Positions 1 to 8,204 of a stretch of 64,000 nt of DNA are shown piece after piece (the stretch's first letter is position 1; every line of letters begins with the position of its first letter). Origin of the DNA: Treponema sp. (GTDB taxonomy: Bacteria; Spirochaetota; Spirochaetia; Treponematales; Treponemataceae). The position numbers and the translations under genes are program-made. Under the pieces are notes generated by a model, which saw only the letters and a program-made list of their open reading frames with translations, did not search any database and was not told the origin of the DNA. The stretch is from NCBI GenBank assembly GCA_018384055.1, contig JAHAZL010000056.1, forward strand, positions 1-64,000, in the 5' to 3' direction.

Positions 1-623
1 CCGAATCTTCCGAGTTCCTTCAGGAGATCGAAATTCTGGAAGTTGCGGGCACCAACCTGAATCAAATCAACATTATGGAAATTGCCGATTTCGCTGATTG
101 CCATAAGTTCAGTACAGATTGGAAGACTAGTTTCCTTCTTTGCAAGTTCAAGAAGACGGATACCGTCCTTTCCCATACCCCGGAAACTGTATGGGGATGT
201 ACGAGGCTTATAGGCACCGCCGCGGAGAATTCTTGCTCCGGCAGCCTTTACGGCACGAGCAGCATTAAGGATCTGTTCTTCACCTTCAACGGCACAAGGT
301 CCTGCAATTACGGGAATTGTCTTTCCGTCACCAACAAGGCAGGAAGTTACACCTGCTTGGTTTGCGCCGATTTCAACGATTGTATTTTCAGGGTGGAATT
401 CGCGGCTTGCCATCTTGTATGGAACAGATACGCGTTCTGCACTTTCAACGATGTCATTGCTCAAAAAATCCCGTGGGTCAAGTTTTGAAGTATCACCAAG
501 AAGTCCGACGATAGTTTTTTCAACTCCCTTGACTACATGGCAGTCAAGCCCCTTTGACTTGATGTCGCTGATGAAGTCTTCAACCTTAGACTCTCCGAAT
601 CCATTCTTCAAAATAACAATCAT
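1..623 (-). CDS. aroF: 3-deoxy-7-phosphoheptulonate (DAHP) synthase, partial
   Basis: This enzyme condenses phosphoenolpyruvate and erythrose-4-phosphate, the first step of the shikimate pathway, in the cytoplasm. Only the first ~207 residues are present; the C-terminus lies beyond base 1. Residues 1-70 (MIVILKNGFGESK...) resemble the ferredoxin-like regulatory domain of Thermotoga-type DAHP synthases. The barrel follows with IAGPCAVEGEEQ, RGGAYKPRTSPYSFRG and IQVGARNFQNF, which carry the metal and PEP ligands. The ATG at 621-623 is preceded by AAGGAG. It begins 33 bp after the metY stop on the same strand, so the two are probably co-transcribed. Feedback control by an aromatic product through the N-terminal domain is known for this type but cannot be read here. 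Confidence 0.93.
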   Translation of the reverse strand, partial: MIVILKNGFGESKVEDFISDIKSKGLDCHVVKGVEKTIVGLLGDTSKLDPRDFLSNDIVESAERVSVPYKMASREFHPENTIVEIGANQAGVTSCLVGDGKTIPVIAGPCAVEGEEQILNAARAVKAAGARILRGGAYKPRTSPYSFRGMGKDGIRLLELAKKETSLPICTELMAISEIGNFHNVDLIQVGARNFQNFDLLKELGRF

Positions 624-656
624 TTTTATCTCCTTAAGTCGCCAACAATGTGGCCA

Positions 657-1931
657 TTAGTTCTCAAGTGCATTCTTAAGGTCTGCAATGAGATCGTTTA
701 CATTTTCAACGCCTACAGAAAGACGGATCATGTCCGGGCTAACACCACAGTCAATGAGTTCCTGATCCGAAAGCTGGCGGTGTGTTGCGCTGGCAGGATG
801 AAGTACGCATGTACGGCTGTCTGCAACATGTGTAGCAATCATACCAATTTTAAGCTTGCCCATAAAGTCCTCGGCAGCTTTTCTTCCTCCCTTTACGCCG
901 AAACTGATAACGCCACAGGTTCCCTTAGGCATGTACTTCTTTGCAAGTTCGTAGTATTTGTCGCCTTCAAGGCCTGGGTAATTAACCCATTCAACCTTTG
1001 GATGATTTTTGAGGAACTTTGCAATGGCTGTAGCATTGGCTACATGTCGTTCAACCCTCAATGGAAGCGATTCAAGGCCGAGGTTAAGGAAATATGCGTT
1101 CATTGGGGCCTGAATGCAGCCAAAGTCACGCATAAGCTGGGCTGTACACTTTGTAATGAAAGCGCCGGTCTGTCCGAATTTTTCAGCATAAGTGATTCCG
1201 TGGTAACTTTCATCTGGAGTACAAAGGCCAGGGAACTTGTCCTTGTGTGCCATCCAGTCAAACTTACCGCTGTCTACGATACAGCCGCCTACAGTTGCAT
1301 CGTGTCCGTCCATATACTTTGTTGTCGAATGGGTAACGATGTCTGCCCCCCATTCAAATGGACGGCAGTTAACTGGAGTTGCAAAAGTATTGTCTACAAC
1401 GAGTGGAACACCGTGGCTGTGGGCTGCCTTTGCAAACTTTTCAAAGTCAAAGATTACAAGGGATGGATTTGCAATTGTTTCGCCGAAAACAGCCTTTGTG
1501 TTTGGCTTGAAGGCTGCATTGAGTTCTTCTTCAGTACATTCTGGGCTTACAAAAGTAAAATCTATGCCCATCTTGCGCATCGTCACATTGAAAAGGTTGA
1601 ATGTTCCGCCATAAATTGAAGAAGAGGCAACAACATGGTCACCTGCAGAAGCAATGTTGAAAATGGCAAAAAGGTTTGCTGCCTGACCTGAAGATGTAAG
1701 CATTGCTGCCGATCCGCCTTCAAGGGCACAGATTTTCTTTGCAACATAGTCGTTGGTTGGGTTTGCAAGTCTTGTATAAAAATAACCTTCTGCTTCAAGG
1801 TCAAAGAGTTTTCCCATGTCAGCACTTGAATCATATTTGAAAGTAGTGCTCTGAATGATTGGAATCATGCGTGATTCACCGTTCTTTGGTTCATATCCAG
1901 CATGGATGCATTTTGTCTCGATTTCTGCCAT
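657..1931 (-). CDS. metY: O-acetylhomoserine sulfhydrylase (aminocarboxypropyltransferase)
   Basis: This is a PLP enzyme of the Cys/Met metabolism family. It makes homocysteine (or methionine, with methanethiol) from O-acetylhomoserine and sulfide. The 424 residues begin MAEIETKCIHAGYEP. The PLP-binding lysine sits in HSTTKYMDGHD near residue 205, and the family tail SVGVENVNDLIADL is intact. The reading frame extends 15 codons further upstream, but the ATG at 1931 has AGGAG at good spacing (TTTAGGAGTACAAAAATG), so I start there. It lies just upstream of the DAHP synthase. The 115 bp in front are AT-rich and contain the palindrome AGCTATAGCT and a TATAAT box, but no convincing -35. Confidence 0.93.
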   Translation of the reverse strand: MAEIETKCIHAGYEPKNGESRMIPIIQSTTFKYDSSADMGKLFDLEAEGYFYTRLANPTNDYVAKKICALEGGSAAMLTSSGQAANLFAIFNIASAGDHVVASSSIYGGTFNLFNVTMRKMGIDFTFVSPECTEEELNAAFKPNTKAVFGETIANPSLVIFDFEKFAKAAHSHGVPLVVDNTFATPVNCRPFEWGADIVTHSTTKYMDGHDATVGGCIVDSGKFDWMAHKDKFPGLCTPDESYHGITYAEKFGQTGAFITKCTAQLMRDFGCIQAPMNAYFLNLGLESLPLRVERHVANATAIAKFLKNHPKVEWVNYPGLEGDKYYELAKKYMPKGTCGVISFGVKGGRKAAEDFMGKLKIGMIATHVADSRTCVLHPASATHRQLSDQELIDCGVSPDMIRLSVGVENVNDLIADLKNALEN

Positions 1932-2046
1932 TTTTGTACTCCTAAAATGAAAATTGATGATTTTAAATATATACAATCAACTGTTAGCAGTGAATTATTA
2001 TATAGTTATATGCAGCTATAGCTAAATTCTATAACCACACGTGGAA

Positions 2047-3999
2047 TTATTGGGCAACCATGAATTCCACCTGAAGTTCAGGTAGATTTATCCTGCTTAC
2101 CTTGACCTTTACAGTCTGGTTGAGTTCTACACCGCCCGGAACATCAAAGAAGGCTTCCTGTGCAAGTTCCGGAATGCAGAACTGAGGAAGTTTTCCTTCG
2201 GCATGGGAAACGCAAACAGCATCCCCCGTCCATTCAGGATTCTGGAGAAGATAAACCAAAGTCCAGTGAAGGTTGCTGTTGCGTTCTGACTTACGGGCTG
2301 CCATGGCACCTGCATCTCCTTCAGAAATGCGCATGAGCATGGTATCCTTGTCCAGCAACTTGCGCCCGTCAATAAAGGCCCTCAGCTGCTGGTGGGAAAT
2401 AAGGTCTCCGTAGCGGCGCAAAGGGCTTGTTACCTGACTGTACATGTGGAGTCCAAGTCCACAGTGCATGCCTGGTGTAACGCCGACAGAACGCTTCCTC
2501 ATGCATCTTCTCAGCCTGAACTGACCTGCAAGGCCTTCAGGAATTTCATCAGGAATCTGAGGTTCTTCCTGGCTTACATAAGGGAACGGAATGTTGTTCT
2601 GGAAGGCAAACTTTGCGGCCCCTTCCCCGGCAAGGAGCATAAGCTCACGGATCATTTCGTTGCTTTCATATTTTTCGTCTTTTACAACGGAAACTTTCTT
2701 TGTTTCCCTGTCAACATAGATATGAACTTCCGGCATGGTAATCTGAACAGCACCAGCCTTGTTTCTTTTGTCCACATTCTTTCTTGCAATTTCAAAAAGA
2801 GGCTTTAATTCAGGTGATTCCTTAAGTTCTTCTGCCTTCCTGTAGGAAAGCCTCTTTACATCAACAACAGTTTTCATTACGGCACATTCAAGGACATTGG
2901 CATCATCATCAAGAAGGAGACGGAATGAAAGGGCATTGCTTTTTTCTTTCAAGCCCAAGGCGTAGTCTTCAAGAGCATCTTCACAAAGCATGCGGGCAGC
3001 CCCTTCAGGAATGTACAGGGTTGCACCTCGTTCCCTTGCAGCTTTATCTATGGAAGAATCAGGGATTACGGTGCTTGCAGGATCTGCAATGTGAACCCAG
3101 TAATATTTTCCGTCATAGGCAACGGCATCATCGGGGTCGGCAGAATTTTCAGCATCAATGGCATAGCTTACACCAGGCACTTCATAGCGCTCTTCCTGTG
3201 GAGGGGAAGCAAGGGATTCCGAAGCACTCTTCATGGAAAGCCCCCAGCGGACTGGATAAGGATTCCTTGTAATGTCCCAGACACCTGTATCAAGCAAAAG
3301 CTTATGGGCCTTTTCCACAGTTTCCTTTATGCCTGCATCGTGCATGGTGCGGCTCTTGTCTGTTTTTCCAAGGGCAAGGGCTTCAACATCACCCATGTAA
3401 ATAGAATCTTCAGGAAGAAGGGAGTTGGCCTTAAGTCGTTCAAGGAAAGCAGCACGAAGTTCAGCTTCCTTCCCCTTTGCATCGGCTTTTTTCACAAGGG
3501 AATCTATTTCTTTCTGGGAACGGAGGGTAAAAACAAGTTTTCCGTTCATCTGTTCTTTAAGATTCTGATTGAACCAAACGGTATTTTTAAGGGCACAGAA
3601 CATTCCCCAGCTTTCATCAGCAGTCATTTTATCATGGAAAAGAGAAACAAGTTCTTCGAATTCAAAGGAAGTGCCTTTTGTTTCATCATCGGAAGCAAGT
3701 AGTTCATAGCAATCCTTTACCTGGAGCCCTATTTCATTCTTGTCTTCAAGATTATAAAGGTTTTCAACAAGGGGACATTTTTCTTCCGCAAAGGAAAGCA
3801 CATTGGCAAGGGAAGAACATGGACCTTCATGGAGAAGAATCATGTCTTTTTCACGGACATTCTGTTCACCATACACAGCACCTTTTGTAGCTGTTGCAGG
3901 CGTACTCTGAAACTTGACCGTATATTTTGCATTTTCGAGAACGGCAGATATTACCGCAGGGGAATTCTTATAAATAACAACTGAATTAACTTTAAGCAT
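2047..3999 (-). CDS. RNase II/RNB-family 3'-5' exoribonuclease
   Basis: This 650-residue protein has an RNB catalytic domain in its second half. The metal-binding block reads YAIDAENSADPDDAV (residues ~285-300), matching the four acidic residues of E. coli RNase II (D201, D207, D209, D210). It is followed by HIADPAS. The distal block SQVTSPLRRYGDLISHQ carries the RNA-cleaving arginine, so the enzyme looks catalytically complete. A C-terminal S1-like OB fold is likely. The N-terminal ~200 residues are unlike the cold-shock domains of RNase R and are treponeme-type. The role is RNA turnover in the cytoplasm. RNase II versus R cannot be settled from the sequence. It follows the ugpC terminator, so it probably has its own promoter. 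Confidence 0.9.
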   Translation of the reverse strand: MLKVNSVVIYKNSPAVISAVLENAKYTVKFQSTPATATKGAVYGEQNVREKDMILLHEGPCSSLANVLSFAEEKCPLVENLYNLEDKNEIGLQVKDCYELLASDDETKGTSFEFEELVSLFHDKMTADESWGMFCALKNTVWFNQNLKEQMNGKLVFTLRSQKEIDSLVKKADAKGKEAELRAAFLERLKANSLLPEDSIYMGDVEALALGKTDKSRTMHDAGIKETVEKAHKLLLDTGVWDITRNPYPVRWGLSMKSASESLASPPQEERYEVPGVSYAIDAENSADPDDAVAYDGKYYWVHIADPASTVIPDSSIDKAARERGATLYIPEGAARMLCEDALEDYALGLKEKSNALSFRLLLDDDANVLECAVMKTVVDVKRLSYRKAEELKESPELKPLFEIARKNVDKRNKAGAVQITMPEVHIYVDRETKKVSVVKDEKYESNEMIRELMLLAGEGAAKFAFQNNIPFPYVSQEEPQIPDEIPEGLAGQFRLRRCMRKRSVGVTPGMHCGLGLHMYSQVTSPLRRYGDLISHQQLRAFIDGRKLLDKDTMLMRISEGDAGAMAARKSERNSNLHWTLVYLLQNPEWTGDAVCVSHAEGKLPQFCIPELAQEAFFDVPGGVELNQTVKVKVSRINLPELQVEFMVAQ

Positions 4000-4025
4000 A
4001 AAAATATTTTAACTGAAAAAAGCAT

Positions 4026-4060
4026 AAAAAAAAAGCACCGCCAGAATTAACTGACGATGC
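4026..4060 (-). terminator. Rho-independent terminator of the ugpC-type gene
   Basis: On the minus strand GCATCGTCAG pairs fully (with G-U pairs) with CTGGCGGTGC across a 6-nt loop, and nine Ts follow. It lies 52 bp past the ATPase stop. Confidence 0.9.
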
Positions 4061-4111
4061 CTTTCGGTATCAAAAAATAGTATTGAACTGACTGCCTAGA
4101 CAGCCATCAAC

Positions 4112-5317
4112 TTATTTCTTGATTTCTGAACCGATAGCTACCTTGTAACCAACTTCGCCTGTGATAGCGTTCTTGAGCCAAGGAGCAGAAATCTTGTCCT
4201 TTTCACAGATGTTGATTTCCTTTGAAAGATCTTCTGAATCCTTAACAAAGAACTTACATCTGTCCATTGCTGGAACGAAGTTTACAGTTTCACCAATCTT
4301 GAAGTCTCCCTTAGAAGATGCAAGAACACGAGCAACAACACTCTGATTCTTAGAAGCAAGGAAGAGGTGTGTTTCAGCACCGAGAGGTTCCTTGTTAGAA
4401 ACCTTCATCTGCATGTTGTTTTCAGCTGCTGGAGCTTCTGCGTATGTAAGGTCTTCAGGGCGTACACCGAAGTATACTTCCTTTCCTACATATTCAGAGA
4501 GGTACTTCTGCTGTTCTGCTGTTGGAACGAGTGTGAATGTTCCTTCATCAACAACAACCTTGTCGCCTTCCTTCTTAACAGCCACTGTCATGAAATTCAT
4601 TGGAGGTGTACCAATGAAGCCAGCAACGAACTTGTTGATTGGGTGGTTGTACAAGTAAAGTGGTTCACCGATCTGCTGAACGTGACCGTCCTTCATAACA
4701 ACAATCTTTGTACCCATTGTCATAGCTTCGATCTGGTCGTGTGTAACGTAGATCATTGTAGCCTGAAGTCTCTGGTGCAAAGCTGAGATTTCACCACGCA
4801 TTGAAACGCGGAGTTTAGCATCAAGGTTAGAAAGTGGTTCGTCGAACAAGAATACTTTAGGGTTACGAACGATTGCGCGTCCTACTGCAACACGCTGTCT
4901 CTGTCCACCGGAAAGTGCCTTTGGTTTGCGGTCGAGGTACTGAGTAAGTCCAAGGCTAACTGCTGCTTCATCAACACGACGCTGGATTTCTCCCTTGTCC
5001 ATTTTGCGGATCTTGAGACCGAAAGCCATGTTGTCATAAACTGTCATGTGTGGGTAAAGAGCATAGTTCTGGAATACCATGGCGATGTTTCTGTCCTTTG
5101 GTGGAACATCGTTCATAAGGTCTCCATCAATGAGGAGTTCACCTTCAGAAATTTCTTCCAAACCTGCGATCATACGGAGAGTTGTTGACTTTCCGCATCC
5201 AGATGGACCAACGAATACACAGAAATCGCGGTCTTCGATTACGATGTTGGCATTTTCAACAGCCTGTACGTTGCCGTCGTAAATCTTGCCAATACCTTTG
5301 AGTTCTACTTTTGCCAT
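4112..5317 (-). CDS. ugpC: Sugar ABC transporter ATP-binding protein (UgpC/MsmK/MalK type)
   Basis: This is the ATPase subunit of carbohydrate importers of the CUT1 class. The 401 residues carry Walker A GPSGCGKST (~37), Q-loop FQNYALYPH, signature LSGGQRQRVAVGRA, Walker B VFLFDEPLSNLD and switch His in YVTHDQIEA. A C-terminal TOBE/OB regulatory domain follows (FGVRPEDL). No permease or binding-protein gene is nearby. It is therefore probably an orphan ATPase shared by several sugar transporters, as shown for MsmK in streptococci; that part is inference. The ATG has AGGGAGG upstream. A strong promoter (5353-5381) precedes it and a clear terminator (4026-4060) follows, so it is monocistronic. 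Confidence 0.93.
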   Translation of the reverse strand: MAKVELKGIGKIYDGNVQAVENANIVIEDRDFCVFVGPSGCGKSTTLRMIAGLEEISEGELLIDGDLMNDVPPKDRNIAMVFQNYALYPHMTVYDNMAFGLKIRKMDKGEIQRRVDEAAVSLGLTQYLDRKPKALSGGQRQRVAVGRAIVRNPKVFLFDEPLSNLDAKLRVSMRGEISALHQRLQATMIYVTHDQIEAMTMGTKIVVMKDGHVQQIGEPLYLYNHPINKFVAGFIGTPPMNFMTVAVKKEGDKVVVDEGTFTLVPTAEQQKYLSEYVGKEVYFGVRPEDLTYAEAPAAENNMQMKVSNKEPLGAETHLFLASKNQSVVARVLASSKGDFKIGETVNFVPAMDRCKFFVKDSEDLSKEINICEKDKISAPWLKNAITGEVGYKVAIGSEIKK

Positions 5318-5352
5318 TTTAGGCCTCCCTAAGGGTTTATATTATAGAATAC

Positions 5353-5381
5353 ATTATAAATTCAAAAAAAGCATAAGTCAA
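5353..5381 (-). promoter_or_regulatory. Sigma70 promoter of the sugar ABC ATPase gene
   Basis: TTGACT (5376-5381), 17-bp spacer, TATAAT (5353-5358) on the minus strand. Predicted start is ~5346, giving a ~29-nt leader that contains AGGGAGG. Three GAATTC palindromes (5384, 5417, 5439) lie just upstream. Confidence 0.75.
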
Positions 5382-5455
5382 ACGAATTCAAAGGCAAATT
5401 CAGAAGAATTATGTTTGAATTCCAAAGGAATTTTGCAGGAATTCAGTAAAAAAAG

Positions 5456-6187
5456 CTACATTCCAAGAAAATTCCTTACAGGACTGTCCAAAAGCACGAA
5501 AACAACTGTAAAAATCACAGCCGGAAGGTAATTTGCCGTCTTGATTTTTTTAAGGCCAATGAGGTTAACGCCAATCATGCAGATGAGAACTCCCCCGCTG
5601 CCTGTAAGTTCTGCAAGCATTACGTCGGATACATAAGGCTGAACCGCAACACTCAAAAGAGTAAGGGCACCCTGATAGAGGAAGACGGCAATGGCACTGA
5701 AAGCAGTACCGATACCCATGGCTGCGGTAAAGGAAATGGCCATGAAACCGTCAAGAATGCTCTTTGTAAAAATGATGGAATAATCCTTTTCAATGCCAGC
5801 CTTGAAGGAACCAAGTATAGCCATGGCTCCAACACAGAAAAGAACGCTGGCATTCAAAAAAGCATAGGCAAAGTTCTTGTTTGGTTCAATACAATTTTCA
5901 GAGCATGACTTCTTTTGCGGAACAAGACATTCAAGAAGCTTTCCCAGCGAAAGAATCTTGCCGTCAAGATCGATGACAGTGCCTACTATTCCCCCCGCAA
6001 TTACAGCAAGAGTCAGGAAACAGATGTTTTCATACTTGAATGCCATCTGAAGACCAATTACAAGAGTAATGAATCCAGCACCTGTCTGAATAACATCTTC
6101 CATTTTCTTGGACATGCGACCGGCAACAACAAGACCAATAATGGATCCAAAAACAATGGCTGCGCAATTGACAAAAACAGCAAGCAT
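5456..6187 (-). CDS. DUF554 family membrane protein (YdfK/YqgA-like)
   Basis: This 243-residue polytopic inner-membrane protein has about six to seven hydrophobic helices. The family pattern is recognisable: N-terminal GSIIGLVVAGRM, a central VGAMAILGSFKAGIEKDYSIIFTKS block cut here for length, and LLDSPVRNF near the end. The function of DUF554 proteins is not established; transport is often guessed. The ATG at 6187 has GAGG upstream. It follows the tRNA-Leu terminator and precedes the ugpC promoter, so it appears to stand alone. No clear promoter was found in the short gap. Confidence 0.88.
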   Translation of the reverse strand: MLAVFVNCAAIVFGSIIGLVVAGRMSKKMEDVIQTGAGFITLVIGLQMAFKYENICFLTLAVIAGGIVGTVIDLDGKILSLGKLLECLVPQKKSCSENCIEPNKNFAYAFLNASVLFCVGAMAILGSFKAGIEKDYSIIFTKSILDGFMAISFTAAMGIGTAFSAIAVFLYQGALTLLSVAVQPYVSDVMLAELTGSGGVLICMIGVNLIGLKKIKTANYLPAVIFTVVFVLLDSPVRNFLGM

Positions 6188-6212
6188 AAAAACCTCGTCT
6201 AACTGATTTAAA

Positions 6213-6246
6213 TAAAAAAAAAGCAGTCACTTTTCAGTAACTGCTT
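6213..6246 (-). terminator. Terminator of the tRNA-Leu gene
   Basis: On the minus strand GCAGTTACT pairs with AGTGACTGC (one G-U) around GAAA. Flanking A-T pairs extend the stem and an uninterrupted T run follows. It starts 3 nt after the tRNA. Confidence 0.92.
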
Positions 6247-6249
6247 TCG

Positions 6250-6331
6250 TGCGGAGAACCTGACTTGAACAGGCACAGCTCGCGCCACTAGCACCTCAAG
6301 CTAGCGTGTCTACCAATTCCACCATCCCCGC
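6250..6331 (-). tRNA. tRNA-Leu (anticodon GAG)
   Basis: The 82-nt minus-strand gene folds as a class II tRNA. The acceptor stem is GCGGGGA/TCTCCGC, and the D-arm contains GTGGAATTGGTAGAC. The anticodon stem CTAGC/GCTAG closes the loop TTGAGGT, giving anticodon GAG, which reads CUC and CUU. There is a short variable arm and a T-arm with GTTCAAG. The discriminator is A and CCA is not encoded. It has its own promoter and terminator. Confidence 0.95.
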
Positions 6332-6358
6332 ATCTGCGTTTCCGCAAATCGTGGTTTC

Positions 6359-6387
6359 AATATATCAATTTGCAGGTTCAGTGTCAA
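6359..6387 (-). promoter_or_regulatory. Sigma70 promoter of tRNA-Leu
   Basis: A perfect -35 TTGACA (6382-6387), 17-bp spacer and TATATT (6359-6364) on the minus strand. The predicted start is ~6352, about 20 nt before the mature tRNA. Confidence 0.82.
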
Positions 6388-6429
6388 TACCATTTTAGAA
6401 AAATTCTAAAAATTTTTTAATTTTTATTT

Positions 6430-8202
6430 TTATTTGGCATCCTCTGAAACTGCAGTTGATGCTGGTTTTTCAGATGCGGCACCCGATACGGCGTCAGTTT
6501 TTTCCGGTGCTGCTTTAATCACAGTACTGCCATCCATTTCAAGAATCTTCTTTGCCTTTTTGGCATTGGCGTTCTTCCTTTTCTGACCGAATTTATAGGT
6601 TCCAGGCTTTGCAGTCTTTTCTTCTTCTTTGTTTTCTTCCTCTACTGCATCCCGGGCAATTTCTTCAACCTTGGCACGACAAGATGAATACCTGCCCTTT
6701 GCCCACATATCAAGGCCTGTCCCCTGTGTTGCAACATCAGTACTGTTAAGGTATTCGCTGCAGATTTCGGCAAATTCACCCCTGTCATACTTTGCGAATT
6801 CCTTTCCAAGAGCATACCTTAAATCCTTCTGGTATTTTACATCACTCTTCATTGTTGAACGGGCAAGTTCAATAACTTCTTTTGTTCCAGCATTATTTTC
6901 AGCAAGCAGACATCCAGCTACCTTAGCCCTTGCTCCTACTCCAGTTTTCTTATCATCAAGAAGACTGATAAGGTAGTCATTGCCTTCAGATGTATTTAGT
7001 TTTGCAATTACTTTATAGGACTTTTCCTTTACGTTTTTAAGTTCATCCTTATCCTTGCAGCGGAAAATGAGGTATGGAACGGAATCCTTCATTTCGCGCT
7101 TTTCAACGGCTTCAATTGCTTCAATTCGAACCTTGTACTGGGAATCCCTCAAGGCCTGAATGATGACCTTGTCTGCCTTTTCATCATTAAAATGTGAAAT
7201 GCCCTTTACAACATGACAGCGGAGGTTTGGATCTGTTGATTCAAAAAGATCGACAAGAATATCCTCCCCTTCCGGTTTTTCCATGGCACCAATGGCTTCT
7301 GCCGCATACATGCGCACAAAGCTGTTTTCATCTTCATCTTTAGCAATTTCAACTACCTTGTCCCAGGTTTCAATGGCTTTGATTCTACCAAGAACCTTCA
7401 TAAGAGCCTGTCGCTGAGGAACTGTAAGGTCATCACGGTCAAGATAATCTGCAAGGAATTCAGCTTCTTCCCTTTCACCAAGATCGCCAAGGGCCGTAAG
7501 GGCACCGGTAAAATATTCTTCCTCTTCTTTGTCCACAAGATCAACAAGCCCTGGAACAGATTCCTTAATCTGAGCTTCAGAAACATACTTGAAGCAGCGG
7601 TCTACAGTTTCTCTTCTTGTATCATAAGGATCATTGATTACTTCACAGGCATAGTCCCCAAGGCATGGATCCTTGAGCTTTGTAAAGTATTCGATGACTT
7701 TGTCCTTAACTGCTGCATCTTTTGTTTCATAGAACAAGTCATAAATCTGATCAACAAACCTGTGGTCTTCATTTTTCGTAAGTTCATCAATAAGGCTGCT
7801 GATCTGACTTTCAAGGCCATACTTGAATACGGCGTTACTTTCCTCTTCATAATTGTCCGATTTATCCAGATAGTCATTCTTTGAATCATGTTTTGTCGGA
7901 CGCTTTTTTGAAGCAACATTCTTTTCTTTTGTGTACTTGTACTTAGGCTTTTCTTCCTTTTTATTTTTTGATTCATTGTAAGCCTTAAGTACTTCACCTT
8001 CTGTATCCTCCAGGGAATCTTCGACAAAAGATGAAACAACATCAGCTTCATCTTCAAGACCATCAAAGGAATGGGAAACGGCATCAACAACAGCCTCTGC
8101 CGTTTCAGTCACATTTTCAATGACAGCTGCCGTCTCCTGAGAAAAAAGATTGGCAGAGGAAAAAAATATACCAGCGGATACTAAAGCTATGATTTTTTTC
8201 AT
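6430..8202 (-). CDS. Secreted HEAT-repeat protein
   Basis: This 590-residue protein has a signal peptide (MKKIIALVSAGIFFSSANLFSQE). An acidic then lysine-rich region follows (~25-120). From ~125 to 500 it carries HEAT-like helical repeats, for example VRMYAAEAIGAMEKPEG, LRCHVVKGISHF and YKVRIEAIEAVEKREMKDS. The tail (~535-570) is basic, followed by an Ala/Thr-rich end. HEAT arrays are binding scaffolds, so it probably mediates periplasmic protein contacts; no specific function can be read. The ATG lies 2 bp after the tgt stop with GGAGAGG in front, making it the last gene of the M16-dut-lptF-lptG-tgt operon. A weak AT-only hairpin (6393-6411) follows it. Confidence 0.85.
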   Translation of the reverse strand: MKKIIALVSAGIFFSSANLFSQETAAVIENVTETAEAVVDAVSHSFDGLEDEADVVSSFVEDSLEDTEGEVLKAYNESKNKKEEKPKYKYTKEKNVASKKRPTKHDSKNDYLDKSDNYEEESNAVFKYGLESQISSLIDELTKNEDHRFVDQIYDLFYETKDAAVKDKVIEYFTKLKDPCLGDYACEVINDPYDTRRETVDRCFKYVSEAQIKESVPGLVDLVDKEEEEYFTGALTALGDLGEREEAEFLADYLDRDDLTVPQRQALMKVLGRIKAIETWDKVVEIAKDEDENSFVRMYAAEAIGAMEKPEGEDILVDLFESTDPNLRCHVVKGISHFNDEKADKVIIQALRDSQYKVRIEAIEAVEKREMKDSVPYLIFRCKDKDELKNVKEKSYKVIAKLNTSEGNDYLISLLDDKKTGVGARAKVAGCLLAENNAGTKEVIELARSTMKSDVKYQKDLRYALGKEFAKYDRGEFAEICSEYLNSTDVATQGTGLDMWAKGRYSSCRAKVEEIARDAVEEENKEEEKTAKPGTYKFGQKRKNANAKKAKKILEMDGSTVIKAAPEKTDAVSGAASEKPASTAVSEDAK

Positions 8203-8204
8203 GT

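Noticed and set aside
648..1619. A 323-codon open frame on the plus strand
   Set aside because: It lies entirely antisense to metY, is Cys-rich and unfamiliar, and has no ribosome site. metY is the real gene.
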